A DNA stretch of 64,000 bases from the NCBI RefSeq assembly GCF_009834225.1, contig NZ_CP047176.1, positions 2,790,001-2,854,000 on the forward strand, written 5' to 3'. Position 1 is the stretch's first letter; every line of letters begins with the position of its first letter. A program made the translations under genes and the position numbers. Below are positions 18,199 through 27,527 of the stretch, one piece after another. The notes under the pieces are model-generated. The model worked only from the letters and a program-made list of their open reading frames with translations, ran no database searches and was not told the origin of the DNA. This stretch comes from Rathayibacter sp. VKM Ac-2759. Lineage in GTDB: Bacteria > Actinomycetota > Actinomycetes > Actinomycetales > Microbacteriaceae.

Positions 18199-19364
18199 GC
18201 GGTGTCTCCTATCGGTGCCGTCGACGCGAAGGGCGTCCGGGCCGGGTCTACTTCGGGAAGTCGGATGGTGAAGGTGGAGCCGCGGCCGGGCTTGGACCAG
18301 ACGCGGACGTCTCCGCCGTGGTTCTGGACCGCGTGCTTGACGATGCTGAGGCCGAGGCCGGTGCCTCCGGTGTGGCGCGAGCGCGCCTGGTCGACGCGGT
18401 AGAACCGTTCGAAGACGCGGTCGAGGTCCTCCTCGGGGATGCCGATGCCCTGGTCGGTGACGGCGATCTCGACGACTCCCCCGGTCGAGCGGACGCCCAC
18501 TCCGACCCGGGAGCCGGGGGGCGAGTACTGGATCGCGTTGGAGAGCAGGTTGTGCAGGGCCGAGACGAGCATCTTCTCCTGGCCTGCGACGTAGGCCTTC
18601 TTCATGCCGCCCTTGACCAGGGTCACGTCGTGCGACTCGGCCATCACGTGCGTCGTCTCGAGCGCTGCAACGACGATGTCGTCGACGCGGACGACCTCGG
18701 CGGTGCCGGCGACGTCGGTCGACTGCAGGCGCGAGAGCTCGATGATCTCGCGGGTGATCTTCGCGAGGCGGTGCGACTCCTGGGTGAGACGGTGCGCGAA
18801 GCGGCGGACCTGCACCGGGTCGTCGGCGGCGGAGTCGAGCGCCTCGGCGAGCAGCCCGACCGCGCCGATCGGAGTCTTCAGCTCGTGGGAGATGTTGGCC
18901 ACGAAGTCGCGGCGCACCGCTTCGAGCCGGCGCGCCTCGGTGTGGTCCTCGGCGAGCACGAGGACGAAGCGGGAGCCGAGGCGGGTGGCGTGCACCACGA
19001 GGGTGACGGCCGCGTCCGAGAGCGGACTCGTCGGCAGTTCGAGGTCCTGCTCGATGTCGTCGCCGAAGCGGCGGACGCGGTCGACGATGGCGACGAGGTC
19101 GGGGTGCAGCAGGGTGTCCTGCGAGACGAGCCCGAGCGAGATCGCCCGCGTCGACGCCTTCAGCACGTTGTGGGAGGGGTCCGTCACGAACGCGGGAGCG
19201 CCGACGGCGTCGATGATGGCGTCGATCCCCTCCGGCAGCCCGACCGCGGCGACGTCCGCGGCGATCCGGCCCTGACGGGCGGCGAGCGTGACGACGACGG
19301 TCATGGCGACGCCGATGGCCAGCCCGAGGACGAGCGCCAGAACAACGTACAAGCCCGTATCCAC
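18195..19364 (-). CDS. senX3: SenX3-like sensor histidine kinase (389 aa)
   Basis: Membrane kinase of the phosphate-sensing system. One transmembrane segment lies at about 6-28, followed by a cytoplasmic PAS-like domain (about 45-140) and a dimerisation domain with His160 (FVANISHELKTPIGAVGLL). The ATPase domain has LLSNAIQYSPPGS, VTDQGIGIPEED and GGTGLGLSIV. Having no large outer sensor, it probably senses phosphate through the Pst transporter and PhoU, as known for SenX3/PhoR. GTG at 19364 lies seven bases after a minus-strand -10 TAGCCT, suggesting a leaderless mRNA. Confidence 0.92.
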   Translation of the reverse strand: MDTGLYVVLALVLGLAIGVAMTVVVTLAARQGRIAADVAAVGLPEGIDAIIDAVGAPAFVTDPSHNVLKASTRAISLGLVSQDTLLHPDLVAIVDRVRRFGDDIEQDLELPTSPLSDAAVTLVVHATRLGSRFVLVLAEDHTEARRLEAVRRDFVANISHELKTPIGAVGLLAEALDSAADDPVQVRRFAHRLTQESHRLAKITREIIELSRLQSTDVAGTAEVVRVDDIVVAALETTHVMAESHDVTLVKGGMKKAYVAGQEKMLVSALHNLLSNAIQYSPPGSRVGVGVRSTGGVVEIAVTDQGIGIPEEDLDRVFERFYRVDQARSRHTGGTGLGLSIVKHAVQNHGGDVRVWSKPGRGSTFTIRLPEVDPARTPFASTAPIGDTA

Positions 19365-19434
19365 GGACCCAGGCTAGCCATCCACCGGCCGTCTCCCTAC
19401 CGGACGCCGATCGAGCGGCTGGGGGTCGAGTACT

Positions 19435-19467
19435 GTTCAAACCCCCGGCACCGTCCGTTAACCTGCC
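19435..19467. promoter_or_regulatory. Candidate PHO box (three 11-bp direct repeats) between senX3 and phoU
   Basis: Units GTTCAAACCCC (19435-19445), CGGCACCGTCC (19446-19456) and GTTAACCTGCC (19457-19467) are in register at 11 bases. Units 1 and 3 resemble the actinobacterial PhoP/RegX3 direct-repeat unit GTTCACC-N4; unit 2 keeps only CACC. The site lies in the divergent senX3/phoU region. Confidence 0.55.
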
Positions 19468-19583
19468 GTGGTCATCATTGCTGCGCTTGCGCCGACTCGG
19501 TGCAGGCGCAGTGTCGTGCGTGGTGCGCGACGCAACACCGGCACCGGGACTCCGTGCGTGCCGCAGAGAGGGTCGATCAGAAG

Positions 19584-20225
19584 ATGCGCGAAGTTTTCCA
19601 GCAGGAGCTGGCCGAAGTCCAGGACCGCCTCGTCGAGATCTCGGGACTCGTCGAGATCGCGATCGAGAAGGCGACCCAGGCGTTCAACCACTCCGACGTC
19701 TCTCTCGCCGAGGAGGTCATCGCGAGCGACGCGCGCATCGACGAGCTGGCGATCAGCCTCGACGAGCTGGCGATCGACATCCTCGCCCGTCAGGGACCGG
19801 TCGCGCGCGACCTCCGCACCGTCGTCTCCGCCCTCCGCATCAGCGCCTCCCTCGAGCGGATGGGCGACATCGCCGAACACATCGCGCAGCTCTCGCGCTA
19901 CCGCTTCCCCGACAAGGTCGTGCCCAAGAGCCTCCGCCCGACCTTCGTCGAGATGGGACGCCTCGACGTCGTCGTCGCGCACAAGCTCACCGAGCTCCTC
20001 CGCTCGCAGGACGCGCGCATCGCGGAGGAGATCCGCGACGAGGACGACAAGATCGACGAGCTGCACGTCAGCGTCTTCGACAAGGTCCTCAGCGAGGCCT
20101 GGAAGGGCCAGGCCGCCGACACCGTCGACGCCACCCTCGCCAGCCGCTACCACGAGCGCTTCGCCGACCACGCCGTGTCGATCGCCAAGAAGGTGCAGTA
20201 CCTGATCTCAGGCGACTACGCCTGA
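19584..20225 (+). CDS. phoU: Phosphate transport regulator PhoU (213 aa)
   Basis: Two-bundle helical protein that links the PstSCAB transporter to the SenX3 kinase and represses the regulon when phosphate is ample. MREVFQQELAEVQDRLVEIS and the conserved RDLRTVVSALRISASLERMGDIAEHIA, with a second copy in the C-terminal half (HERFADHAVSIAKKVQYL), are typical. The length is normal. ATG at 19584 follows AGAGAGGGTCGATCAGA. It is divergent from senX3 with a PHO-box-like site between them. Confidence 0.95.
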   Translation: MREVFQQELAEVQDRLVEISGLVEIAIEKATQAFNHSDVSLAEEVIASDARIDELAISLDELAIDILARQGPVARDLRTVVSALRISASLERMGDIAEHIAQLSRYRFPDKVVPKSLRPTFVEMGRLDVVVAHKLTELLRSQDARIAEEIRDEDDKIDELHVSVFDKVLSEAWKGQAADTVDATLASRYHERFADHAVSIAKKVQYLISGDYA

Positions 20226-20486
20226 GTCCATTCGTCGATATCGCGCGAAGCGCGATATCGACCGCGGTCGGCTCTCCAGCGGGGTCGCGTTCCGCAGAGC
20301 GGGGTGCGTCCGGCTAGATCGAATCGCTGTCACGCGATTCGATCGTTCGCCTCGTGGACGGCTGGCTGGTCTGCAGGCTGACCCCCGAAGAGTGTCGGCC
20401 GACTGTCACCGACATTCGAATGAGGAAGACGAACCGGCCTGACTTCGGCTCGCGGAATGTGCTTCGGCTCGCAGGAATCTCGTGTT

Positions 20487-20705
20487 CCTGCGAGCCGAAG
20501 GTGTTTCTGCGAGCCGGAGGACGGGCTGAGGCACGGTCGGCTCGCGAGAAGGGGCTCGGCTCGTCAAAGGCGGCGATTCCTGCGAGCCGAAGGTGTTTCT
20601 GCGAGCCGGAGGACGGGCTGAGGCACGGTCGGCTCGCGATAAGGGGCTCGGCTCGTCAGAGTCGGCGATTCCTGCGAGCCGAAGGTGTTTCTGCGAGCCG
20701 GAGGA
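20487..20705. repeat. 92-bp tandem repeat (2.4 copies) of hairpin-rich DNA
   Basis: Copies begin at 20487, 20579 and 20671 (partial, about 35 bases), each opening CCTGCGAGCCGAAGGTGTTT; the two full copies are nearly identical. Around them, shorter pieces of the same words occur in both orientations (GGCTCGCAGGAAT near 20465 and 20745, CCTGCGAGCCGA near 20762). The gap 20226-20871 contains no credible gene; a GCGCGAAGCGCG-like small dyad lies near 20243. Confidence 0.85.
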
Positions 20706-20821
20706 TCGGCACGCGGGACTTCGGCTCGTCGCCTGTGCTTCGGCTCGCAGGAATCGGGTGATCCTGCGAGCCGAGCGTGGTTCTGCGAGCCGGAGGTGCT
20801 CCGAGGCCGGGCGCGGATGCG

Positions 20822-20854
20822 GACGGCCCGCGAGAACCGGGGTTCCGCGGGCCG
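20822..20854 (-). terminator. Terminator of gpm
   Basis: Ten-bp stem ACGGCCCGCG (20822-20831) with CGCGGGCCGT (20845-20854), with an inner GAACC/GGTTC pairing; 18 bases past the gpm stop on the minus strand. Confidence 0.8.
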
Positions 20855-20871
20855 TTCGAGGAGGGCGAGGG

Positions 20872-21624
20872 CTACTTCTTGGCGCCCTGGGCGGCGACGG
20901 CGGCGGCACCCGCGGCGGCCGCCTCCGGGTCGAGGTAGCGAGCCGGCTCGGTCGGCTCGAAGTTCTCGTCGAGGGTGTAGACGAGCGGGATCCCCGTGGG
21001 GATGTTGAGCTCGGCGATGTCGGAGTCGGAGATGCCGTCGAGAGTCTTCACCAGAGCGCGCAGCGAGTTGCCGTGCGCAGTGATCATGACGGTCTTGCCC
21101 GAGGCGAGGTCCGGCTTGATGTCGGACTCCCAGTACGGGAGCATCCGCTCGATGACCAGCTTCAGCGACTCGGTGCGCGGGAGGGCGTCGCCGAGGTCGG
21201 CGTAGCGCTCGTCGTGGGCCTGCGAGTACTGGTCGTCGTCGTCGAGCGGGGGCGGCGGCACATCGAACGAGCGACGCCAGGTCTGGAACTGCTCGGGGCC
21301 GTACTCGGCGAGGGTCTGCGCCTTGTCCTTCCCCTGCAGCGCGCCGTAGTGGCGCTCGTTGAGGCGCCAGGAGCGCTTGACGTCGATCCAGAGGCGGTCC
21401 GCGGTCTCGAGGGCGATGTTCGCCGTCTGGATCGCGCGCGTCTGTCGGGAGGTGTAGACGATGTCGGGGTGCAGCCCCGCCTCGGTCAGGAGCTCGCCGG
21501 CGCGGGTCGCCTCGGCGATGCCCTGCTCGGTCAGTCGCACGTCGACCCAGCCGGTGAACAGGTTCTTCTGGTTCCACTCGCTGTTGCCGTGGCGCACGAG
21601 GATGAGGGTGTAGGTCTCGGACAT
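20872..21624 (-). CDS. gpmA: 2,3-bisphosphoglycerate-dependent phosphoglycerate mutase (250 aa)
   Basis: Interconverts 3- and 2-phosphoglycerate in glycolysis. The phospho-accepting histidine is in [41 protein letters not shown] and [16 protein letters not shown] (second catalytic His) complete the family pattern. The C-terminus is an Ala-rich tail. ATG at 21624 is six bases past a -10 TACACT, so the mRNA is probably leaderless, and it is back to back with a methyltransferase gene having the same arrangement. In mycobacteria gpm1 also neighbours senX3-regX3. Confidence 0.96.
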   Translation of the reverse strand: MSETYTLILVRHGNSEWNQKNLFTGWVDVRLTEQGIAEATRAGELLTEAGLHPDIVYTSRQTRAIQTANIALETADRLWIDVKRSWRLNERHYGALQGKDKAQTLAEYGPEQFQTWRRSFDVPPPPLDDDDQYSQAHDERYADLGDALPRTESLKLVIERMLPYWESDIKPDLASGKTVMITAHGNSLRALVKTLDGISDSDIAELNIPTGIPLVYTLDENFEPTEPARYLDPEAAAAGAAAVAAQGAKK

Positions 21625-21673
21625 GCGCCCAGTGTAGAGGTGGCCCCTTTCGGGCGCGGATACGCTGGACGGC

Positions 21674-22501
21674 ATGCCGATCGGAGCCGTGACCCGCGGG
21701 ACGACCGGCACCAACAGGCTCCGCCGGGTGGACCGCTGGATGACCGAGCTGCCCGTGCTCCGCGGCACGGCGGACCCGCTCGTCGTCGACCTCGGGTTCG
21801 GGGCGAGCGCCGTCACCACGCTCGAGCTGCACCGCCGCCTCGTCCGCGTGGCGCCGGGAGTCGAGGTCGTCGGCCTCGAGATCGAGCCGGCGCGCGTGAG
21901 CACCGCCCGCGAGCAGCTGGCGGGTGTGCGGCGCGGAGGCACGGCCTTCCCGAGCGACGCGCGCGTGCGCTTCGAGCGCGGCGGGTTCGAGATCCCGCTC
22001 CCGGAGGGTCGGCGGGCGAGCGCGATCCGTGCGTTCAACGTGCTCCGCCAGTACGACGAGTCGGCCGTCGCCGGCGCCTGGCAGACCATGATCGAGCGGC
22101 TCCGCCCCGACGGTGTGCTCGTCGAGGGCACCTGCGACGAGATCGGGCGCATCTGCACCTGGATCGAGATCGGCCGGGAGGGGCCCCGGTCCCTGACGCT
22201 CTCGCTGCGACTGGGTGCCGTCCCCTCGCCGATGATCGCGGCCGAACGCCTCCCGAAAGCGCTGATCCACCGCAACGTCCCCGGCGAGCCGGTGCACGCG
22301 TTCCTCCAGGCGCTCGAGCGGGCCTGGACCCTGAACGCTCCGCTCGCGGTGTACGGGCCGACCCAGCGCTGGCAGGCGTCGGTGCGCGCGCTCCGCGCCG
22401 AGTGGCCGATCCTCGACGGGCCGCGGCGGTGGCGGCTCGGGGAGGTGACCGTCGCGTGGGACGCGGTCGCGCCCGCGGGCCCGGCCCCGTCACTCCTCTG
22501 A
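21674..22501 (+). CDS. SAM-dependent methyltransferase (275 aa)
   Basis: Class I Rossmann-fold methyltransferase. Motif I is [14 protein letters not shown] (about 36-49), and [14 protein letters not shown] is the acidic SAM-ribose motif. The C-terminal 100 residues contain [20 protein letters not shown]. The substrate is unknown. The start ATG 21674 lies seven bases after -10 TACGCT (21661-21666), with no ribosome binding site, hence probably leaderless. It is divergent from gpm. Confidence 0.88.
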   Translation: MPIGAVTRGTTGTNRLRRVDRWMTELPVLRGTADPLVVDLGFGASAVTTLELHRRLVRVAPGVEVVGLEIEPARVSTAREQLAGVRRGGTAFPSDARVRFERGGFEIPLPEGRRASAIRAFNVLRQYDESAVAGAWQTMIERLRPDGVLVEGTCDEIGRICTWIEIGREGPRSLTLSLRLGAVPSPMIAAERLPKALIHRNVPGEPVHAFLQALERAWTLNAPLAVYGPTQRWQASVRALRAEWPILDGPRRWRLGEVTVAWDAVAPAGPAPSLL

Positions 22502-22510
22502 CGGACCGCG

Positions 22511-23641
22511 TCAGCGCAGCTCGGGCAGCGCCGCTCTCGCCTCGGCGGAGTCGGTGCCGGCCGCCGTCAGCAGGTCGACGACCAGCGGTCGGAGGATGAC
22601 GAGGAGCGTCTTCTCGGCGAGGCGCGCCTCGGGGATCAGTCGCTGCGGGTCGAGCGTCGTCGCGAGCAGCACCAGATCCTGACGGGCCAGCGCGAGCACG
22701 GAGGCGTCGGTCAGCGAGCGCCCGAGCAGCGCGATCCCCGGGCCGAACGAGGCGACGACCTCGGCGAGCGCCGGGCGCGGGGCGCCGTCGCCGACGAGGA
22801 AGTCAGTGCGCCGCGCGACGATCCGGAGGTTGCGGGTCGCCAGGTCGAGGGCGGCCAGCATCGCGCGCTGCCGCTCGAGCTCGCCGCGGTGCCGCCGGAC
22901 GAACGGCGAGATGCGCGCGACTCCCAGGGCCGACTCGAGGGCCGCCGACCAGCCGTCGATGGTCGGCTGCGTCGAGCGGATGCGCTCGAGCGCCGCACGG
23001 GAGGCGCCGGCGTCGCCGTTCCGGAGCGCCTCGGACAGTCCCTCGATCGTCTCCGCCAGTGCGGCGACGAGGCGGCGGGCCTCCGCCCTGGCCGTCCGGA
23101 GCGGGCTCCGCGGCACGATCGCGGTGCACAGCAGCGCCGCGAGGCCGCCGACGAGACCGTCGAGACTGCGGGTGAAGACTCCTCCGTCGGGCGCGGGGAG
23201 GACCATCACGAGCATCGCCTGGGTGCCCGCCGCGACGGCGAAGCCCGGCGACGGCGACAGCGCACGACCGACGGTGAAGACGATCGCGAGCACGACGGCC
23301 AGCTGCCAGACCCCCGTGCCCCAGAGGAGGAGGAGGACCTCGCTCGCCGTGATCCCGATGAGCATGCCGACGGCCGTCTCGGCCACCTGCTTCGGGCGGG
23401 TGTCCCGCGCGATGCCCAGACTCGAGATGGTCGCCGTCAGCGAGAGCACCGGAGCCGGATGCCCGAAGACGAACCTCGACACCGAGTAGGCCAGGATCGC
23501 CGCGAGCACGATCTGCAGCACCGCGGGCAGCGATGCCACCGCGCGGGCGAGCCCTCTGCCCGGGCGGAGCCCGTCGACGCGGACGAGCCGCCGGAGCCGC
23601 TCGGCCGCCCGATCCGGCCCGTCGGATCCTGCGGCCACCAC
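22511..23641 (-). CDS. FUSC-family aromatic-acid-exporter-like membrane protein (376 aa)
   Basis: Integral membrane protein of the fusaric acid resistance (FUSC) type. The N-terminal half holds about six hydrophobic segments ([52 protein letters not shown] and others) with [18 protein letters not shown], a typical FUSC loop. The C-terminal half (about 190-376) is a helical cytoplasmic domain. GTG at 23641 (or 23638) directly follows the stop of ygfZ by eight bases, so it is the last gene of that operon. The transported substrate is unknown. Confidence 0.85.
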   Translation of the reverse strand: MVAAGSDGPDRAAERLRRLVRVDGLRPGRGLARAVASLPAVLQIVLAAILAYSVSRFVFGHPAPVLSLTATISSLGIARDTRPKQVAETAVGMLIGITASEVLLLLWGTGVWQLAVVLAIVFTVGRALSPSPGFAVAAGTQAMLVMVLPAPDGGVFTRSLDGLVGGLAALLCTAIVPRSPLRTARAEARRLVAALAETIEGLSEALRNGDAGASRAALERIRSTQPTIDGWSAALESALGVARISPFVRRHRGELERQRAMLAALDLATRNLRIVARRTDFLVGDGAPRPALAEVVASFGPGIALLGRSLTDASVLALARQDLVLLATTLDPQRLIPEARLAEKTLLVILRPLVVDLLTAAGTDSAEARAALPELR

Positions 23642-23649
23642 GGCGTGGC

Positions 23650-24786
23650 CTATCTGGTCGTGGCCCCGAGCCGGGGCAGGCGGGGCACTCCCGCCTCCGC
23701 ACCGGCTCCGGGCGGGACGACGACCTCCTGCGAGGCGGCGACACGGATGTCTCCCGCGATCACGGTGAGCTCGTGGTCGACGGGCACCGAGCGCTTGACG
23801 ACGGCGAGCGCGATCGGCCCGTCCTCGTAGTGCCAGGCGCTCGAGGTGACGGTGCCGACCTCGACCGGCTCGCCACCCTTCAGCGCGGTCACGACATCGC
23901 CGTGCGCCGGGAGGGCCGAGTCGGAGCCGTCGAGCTGCAGCAGGACGAGGCGGCGCGGCGGATGCCCGAGGTTGTGGACCTTGGCGACGGTCTCCTGCCC
24001 GCGGTAGCACCCCTTCGCCAGGTGCACGGAGGAGCGCAGCAGGTCGAGTTCGTGCGGGATCGACCGGTCGTCGACCTCGGTCGCGTGACGCGGTCGCCAG
24101 GCGGCGATGCGGAGCGCCTCGAGGGCGTCCGCTCCCGCGAGGGCGACTCCGGCCGAGGCGGCACGGGAGGCGAGCTCGGCGAGCACGGTGCGCGGCACGA
24201 GAGTCTCGCGGTAGTGCCAGAGAGCCGCGGGGTGGCCCTCGACGGCCGCGTACTGCCAGCCGCCCGGCTGCACCTGCGACCACGGGTCGAGCCAGCCGAC
24301 CTCGCCCAGCGAGAGGGCGAGAGCCGTGGCGGAGGCGTCGCCCAGCGTCCCGAGGGTCGCGAAGTCCTCGGTGCGGTCGGTGATCTCGACCCGGAGCATG
24401 AAGCGCATCCGGTCGAGCCAGGCCGCCAGGCCCGCGGTCTCGTCGCGGTCGAGGAGGAGCCACGCCGTCTCTCCGTCGTCGACGACGCGGAGGACGTGCT
24501 CGATGCGCCCGGACGGATCCAGCAGGAGGGTCTCGGCCGACGCTCCCGGAGCGAGTCGCGCGAGCGACTGGCTGGTCAGGGAGTCGAGCCAGGTCAGCCG
24601 GTCGGGGCCGGTGACGGTGACGACTCCGCGACCGGAGAGGTCGACGAGCGCGGTGCCCGCGGCGAGCGCGCGCTGCTCGCGGAAGGGCTCGCCGTAGTGC
24701 GCCGCGACTCCCGGCTCGGCGATGCTCGACGTGGCGACGGCTCCCTCGACCGAGAGGAGCGGCGAGACCTCCGCCTCAGTCGACAC
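23650..24786 (-). CDS. ygfZ: Folate-binding protein YgfZ (378 aa)
   Basis: Tetrahydrofolate-binding protein of the GcvT-like fold, known to help iron-sulfur enzyme maturation. The family signature K-G-C-Y-x-G-Q-E is present as KGCYRGQE, followed by the C-terminal barrel. The GTG start at 24786 (VSTEAEVSPLLSVEG) overlaps the stop of the nitrobindin-like gene by 11 bases; longer readings are antisense artefacts. It is in a minus-strand operon with the FABP gene before and the FUSC gene after it. Confidence 0.94.
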   Translation of the reverse strand: MSTEAEVSPLLSVEGAVATSSIAEPGVAAHYGEPFREQRALAAGTALVDLSGRGVVTVTGPDRLTWLDSLTSQSLARLAPGASAETLLLDPSGRIEHVLRVVDDGETAWLLLDRDETAGLAAWLDRMRFMLRVEITDRTEDFATLGTLGDASATALALSLGEVGWLDPWSQVQPGGWQYAAVEGHPAALWHYRETLVPRTVLAELASRAASAGVALAGADALEALRIAAWRPRHATEVDDRSIPHELDLLRSSVHLAKGCYRGQETVAKVHNLGHPPRRLVLLQLDGSDSALPAHGDVVTALKGGEPVEVGTVTSSAWHYEDGPIALAVVKRSVPVDHELTVIAGDIRVAASQEVVVPPGAGAEAGVPRLPRLGATTR

Positions 24787-25384
24787 GGGCGAGCCGTCCG
24801 GAGGCGTGGGTCCGCAGACCCTGACCGAGCGCGGCGATGTCCCAGGCCCAGAGCAGGTGGTCCTCGACGAGGCCGTAGAGGCGGGTCGCGGCGGCGTAGT
24901 CCTTCGCGGCGGCCGTGCGCATGACGGCATCGGTCGCGAGATCGATGCGCGGGCCCTTGACCTGGCCGAGGTAGAGCTCGCTCACGCCGTCGGGGTGCAC
25001 GAGCGAGACCTCGATCTCGAAGCCGCCGGCGGCGTTGCGGAGCGTCTCGACCGACTCCGCGTCGGGGTACGCGGGAGCGCCGCGGCCGGGCAGCATCGCC
25101 GGGCCCGCATCCGCGTCGGTCAGCGGGCGGCTGAGGCGCCAGTAGCCCGTCTCGCTGACGAGGGGGCGGTGGCCGACCTCGCTCTCGTCCTCGATCAGCC
25201 AGGTGTACGAGCTGTAGTTGAGGTACGGCAGCCCGTCGTAGCTGAAGCTGATGCGGTGGCCGAACTCGGCCTGGACCGAGTCGTCGCCGACGGCGTAGTC
25301 GACGACTCCCGAGCCCTCCCAGACGCCGAGCAGCCAGGAGAGGGGGACGAGTTCGGGCGGCAGGCCCGACGGCAGCGAGATCAA
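24776..25384 (-). CDS. FABP/nitrobindin-like heme-binding beta-barrel protein (202 aa)
   Basis: DUF1794/THAP4-like beta-barrel. The signature G-x-W-x-G-x-G is LLGVWEGSGVVDY near residue 25, and DHLLWAWDIAALGQ near the C-terminus is the second conserved motif. Family members bind heme and react with nitric oxide or peroxynitrite. TTG at 25384 is my best start, because upstream in-frame codons run into the stop of the small membrane gene's region without a better candidate; the exact start is uncertain. Confidence 0.87.
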   Translation of the reverse strand: MISLPSGLPPELVPLSWLLGVWEGSGVVDYAVGDDSVQAEFGHRISFSYDGLPYLNYSSYTWLIEDESEVGHRPLVSETGYWRLSRPLTDADAGPAMLPGRGAPAYPDAESVETLRNAAGGFEIEVSLVHPDGVSELYLGQVKGPRIDLATDAVMRTAAAKDYAAATRLYGLVEDHLLWAWDIAALGQGLRTHASGRLARVD

Positions 25385-25403
25385 ACCGGCTCTGACCCGG
25401 CGA

Positions 25404-25514
25404 CTAGCGCTGGCCGCGGTAGAGCTTGAAGACGACCACGCCCGACACCCACGCGATGGCGAGCGAGGCGAGCCCGAGCAGTCCGAGATAGAAGAGTTCG
25501 AGGGCGAGAAGCAT
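25404..25514 (-). CDS. 36-residue single-helix membrane protein
   Basis: Short gene, [20 protein letters not shown]... ending FKLYRGQR. It is one long hydrophobic helix (about 2-31) with a basic C-terminal tail, so the tail should face the cytoplasm. A -10 box TAGGAT on the minus strand lies six bases before the ATG, as for other leaderless genes here. The stop is 20 bases before the FABP gene. I believe it is conserved among Microbacteriaceae, but I cannot verify that here. Function unknown. Confidence 0.7.
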   Translation of the reverse strand: MLLALELFYLGLLGLASLAIAWVSGVVVFKLYRGQR

Positions 25515-25563
25515 GGCCCCATCCTATCCGCCGGTACCGACGCGGAGTCGGGCCCCGCGGAAC

Positions 25564-25824
25564 TCAGCGGGAGGCGAGAACGGCGATCCCGGTGGCGATG
25601 CCGACGATGACCATCGCACCGACCATGCTCGTCATCGTGCGCAGCAGATAGCCGGAGGCGCGGGCGACGGCGAGCTGCACGGCGAAGGTGGCGAGGACGC
25701 ATCCTCCGAAGGTCAGCGCGAGCCAGAGCTGCGCGGAGCCGGCCGGGGCGACGACCAGCGAGAGGACCGAGCCGACGAGGGCCAGCGCCCAGACGATCCC
25801 GACGCCCACCTGGTCCCTGCTCAT
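25564..25824 (-). CDS. Small three-helix membrane protein (86 aa)
   Basis: Hydrophobic protein with segments at about 8-26, 32-52 and 62-84 ([20 protein letters not shown]). The N-terminus MSRDQVGV is polar. A -10-like CACAAT lies six bases before the ATG. It precedes the 36-residue membrane gene on the same strand. No known family is recognised. Confidence 0.65.
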   Translation of the reverse strand: MSRDQVGVGIVWALALVGSVLSLVVAPAGSAQLWLALTFGGCVLATFAVQLAVARASGYLLRTMTSMVGAMVIVGIATGIAVLASR

Positions 25825-25899
25825 CCGTCAATTGTGCCCCAGGCGATCGGCCCTCCCGGCCCGCCGCTAGTATTGCGGCACAACAGTTCTGGAGGATCC

Positions 25900-26589
25900 G
25901 TGGCGCAGTTGCTCATACTGACCTCTGCGGGGGGCGCCGAGGTACTGCCCGCGCTGGGGCTGCTCAGCCACAAGACCCGGCAGATCCCGGCCGAACCCGC
26001 TCATCTCGTGAACGCTCCGAGCTGCGACCTCATCTTCGTCGACGCCCGTCAGGATCTCGCCAGCGCCAAGTCGCTGTGCAAGATCCTCACCACCACCGGC
26101 ATCAACGTCCCCCTCATCCTGATCCTCACCGAGGGCGGCCTCACCGCCGTGAGCGCCGACTGGGGCGTCAACGACGTGATCCTCGACTCCGCCGGCCCCG
26201 CCGAGGTCGACGCGCGCATCCGCCTCGTCATCGGGAGGCTCGCCCAGGAGCAGTCCGCATCGCGGATCCAGGCGTCCGGCGTGGTCATCGACGAGGCGAG
26301 CTACTCCGCGAAGGTGCACGGGCGCCCGCTCGACCTCACCTTCAAGGAGTTCGAGCTCCTGCGCTTCTTCGCCACCCACCCGTCCCGGGTCTTCACCCGG
26401 GAGCAGCTGCTCAGCGAGGTCTGGGGCTACGACTACTTCGGCGGCACCCGCACCGTCGATGTGCACGTCCGGCGCCTGCGCGCGAAGCTCGGCGACCTCG
26501 AGTCGCTCATCGGCACGGTCCGCAACGTCGGATACCGCTTCAACGTCTACGAAGAGGACAATGAGCGAGTCGCTCAATCTCTCGGTTGA
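25900..26589 (+). CDS. GlnR-like winged-helix response regulator (229 aa)
   Basis: OmpR-type regulator without an adjacent kinase. The receiver is atypical: the phospho-acceptor region is [14 protein letters not shown] (Asp48) and the early acidic pair is missing, as in actinobacterial GlnR, the global nitrogen regulator. The DNA-binding domain has [40 protein letters not shown] and [12 protein letters not shown], very close to GlnR. GTG at 25900 is seven bases after GGAGGA. It overlaps mshD by 29 bases, an arrangement also known next to glnR in streptomycetes. The GlnR role is inferred. Confidence 0.85.
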   Translation: MAQLLILTSAGGAEVLPALGLLSHKTRQIPAEPAHLVNAPSCDLIFVDARQDLASAKSLCKILTTTGINVPLILILTEGGLTAVSADWGVNDVILDSAGPAEVDARIRLVIGRLAQEQSASRIQASGVVIDEASYSAKVHGRPLDLTFKEFELLRFFATHPSRVFTREQLLSEVWGYDYFGGTRTVDVHVRRLRAKLGDLESLIGTVRNVGYRFNVYEEDNERVAQSLG

Positions 26590-27442
26590 GAACCTGTCCG
26601 ATCCCGCGGTCGCGGCCGGACTCGAGCACCTCATCGGCCGGGCGACCTGGTTCGACGAGCAGCCCCCCTTCAGCGATCAGACGCTCGTCGACGCCCGGGC
26701 GGGCTCGCGCACGCTGCTGATCGGCCTGCGCGCCGACGTCGTCGTGGCGGCCGCGGTGCTCGGCCAGGGCGAGCTCGAGTTCGTCGTCGATCCGGAGTGG
26801 CGAGGAGTCGGATTCGGCCGGGCGACGCTCGAGCAGGTGCTCGCGAGCGGCCGCACGGGGCTGCTCGCCTGGGCGCACGGCGACCACCCGGCAGCCAGGG
26901 CCCTGGCCGCCTCCCACGGGTTCGCGCCGATCCGGACCCTCCTGCACCTGGCCCTCGAGCCGCTCGCCGCGCCCGACGTCGTCGTCCCCGACGGCTACGC
27001 GCTCTCGGACGCCCGCGATCTCGACCCGGCCGAGTGGGTGGCGCTGAACGCGCGGGTCTTCGCCGCGCATCCGGAGCAGGGACGGCTCACCGAGGACGAC
27101 CTCGCCGCGCGCCGCGCCGAGCCGTGGTTCGACGAGGGCGACTTCCTCCTCCTCCGCGACGCCGACGGGACCCTCGTCGGCTACGACTGGCTCAAGATCG
27201 AGCCCGGATCCACGACCGGCGAGATCTACGTGCTCGGCGTCGCCCCCGAGGCGGCGGGTCGCGGCCTCGGCCGGGCCCTGCTCGGCGCCGGGCTCGCGCG
27301 GATGCTCGAGCGCGGCTGCACCACCGCCGATCTCTACGTCGAGGCCGAGAACCGCTCGGCCGTCGCCCTCTACCGCTCGCTCGGATTCACGGACGCCTCC
27401 GTCGACGTGCAGTACCTGCAGCGCCGTCCGGCGGTCCGCTGA
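26561..27442 (+). CDS. mshD: Mycothiol synthase MshD (293 aa)
   Basis: Acetylates Cys-GlcN-Ins, the last step of mycothiol synthesis. It has two tandem GNAT domains: the N-terminal one with [20 protein letters not shown] and the C-terminal, active one with [20 protein letters not shown] and [19 protein letters not shown]. The length is typical (about 300). The start overlaps the preceding regulator gene by 29 bases. Its presence confirms an actinobacterial, mycothiol-making host. Confidence 0.95.
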   Translation: MSESLNLSVENLSDPAVAAGLEHLIGRATWFDEQPPFSDQTLVDARAGSRTLLIGLRADVVVAAAVLGQGELEFVVDPEWRGVGFGRATLEQVLASGRTGLLAWAHGDHPAARALAASHGFAPIRTLLHLALEPLAAPDVVVPDGYALSDARDLDPAEWVALNARVFAAHPEQGRLTEDDLAARRAEPWFDEGDFLLLRDADGTLVGYDWLKIEPGSTTGEIYVLGVAPEAAGRGLGRALLGAGLARMLERGCTTADLYVEAENRSAVALYRSLGFTDASVDVQYLQRRPAVR

Positions 27443-27466
27443 CTCCGAGGCTCCTCCCCCGGCCGC

Positions 27467-27488
27467 GTTCACCCCGCATTCACCACCG
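27467..27488 (+). promoter_or_regulatory. PHO box of ppk
   Basis: Two 11-base direct repeats, GTTCACCCCGC (27467-27477) and ATTCACCACCG (27478-27488), match the GTTCACC-N4 unit bound by actinobacterial PhoP/RegX3-type regulators. The distance to a -10-like CAGGAT (27516-27521) is 27 bases, the same as at pstS. Confidence 0.8.
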
Positions 27489-27527
27489 GCGGCGCGAGGC
27501 GGCCGGAGGCGGTGCCAGGATGGTCGC

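Noticed and set aside
20487-20705. CRISPR array or open reading frame across the 92-base repeats
   Set aside because: Copies are abutting tandem duplicates without unique spacers, and the frames through them have low-complexity sequence without start signals.
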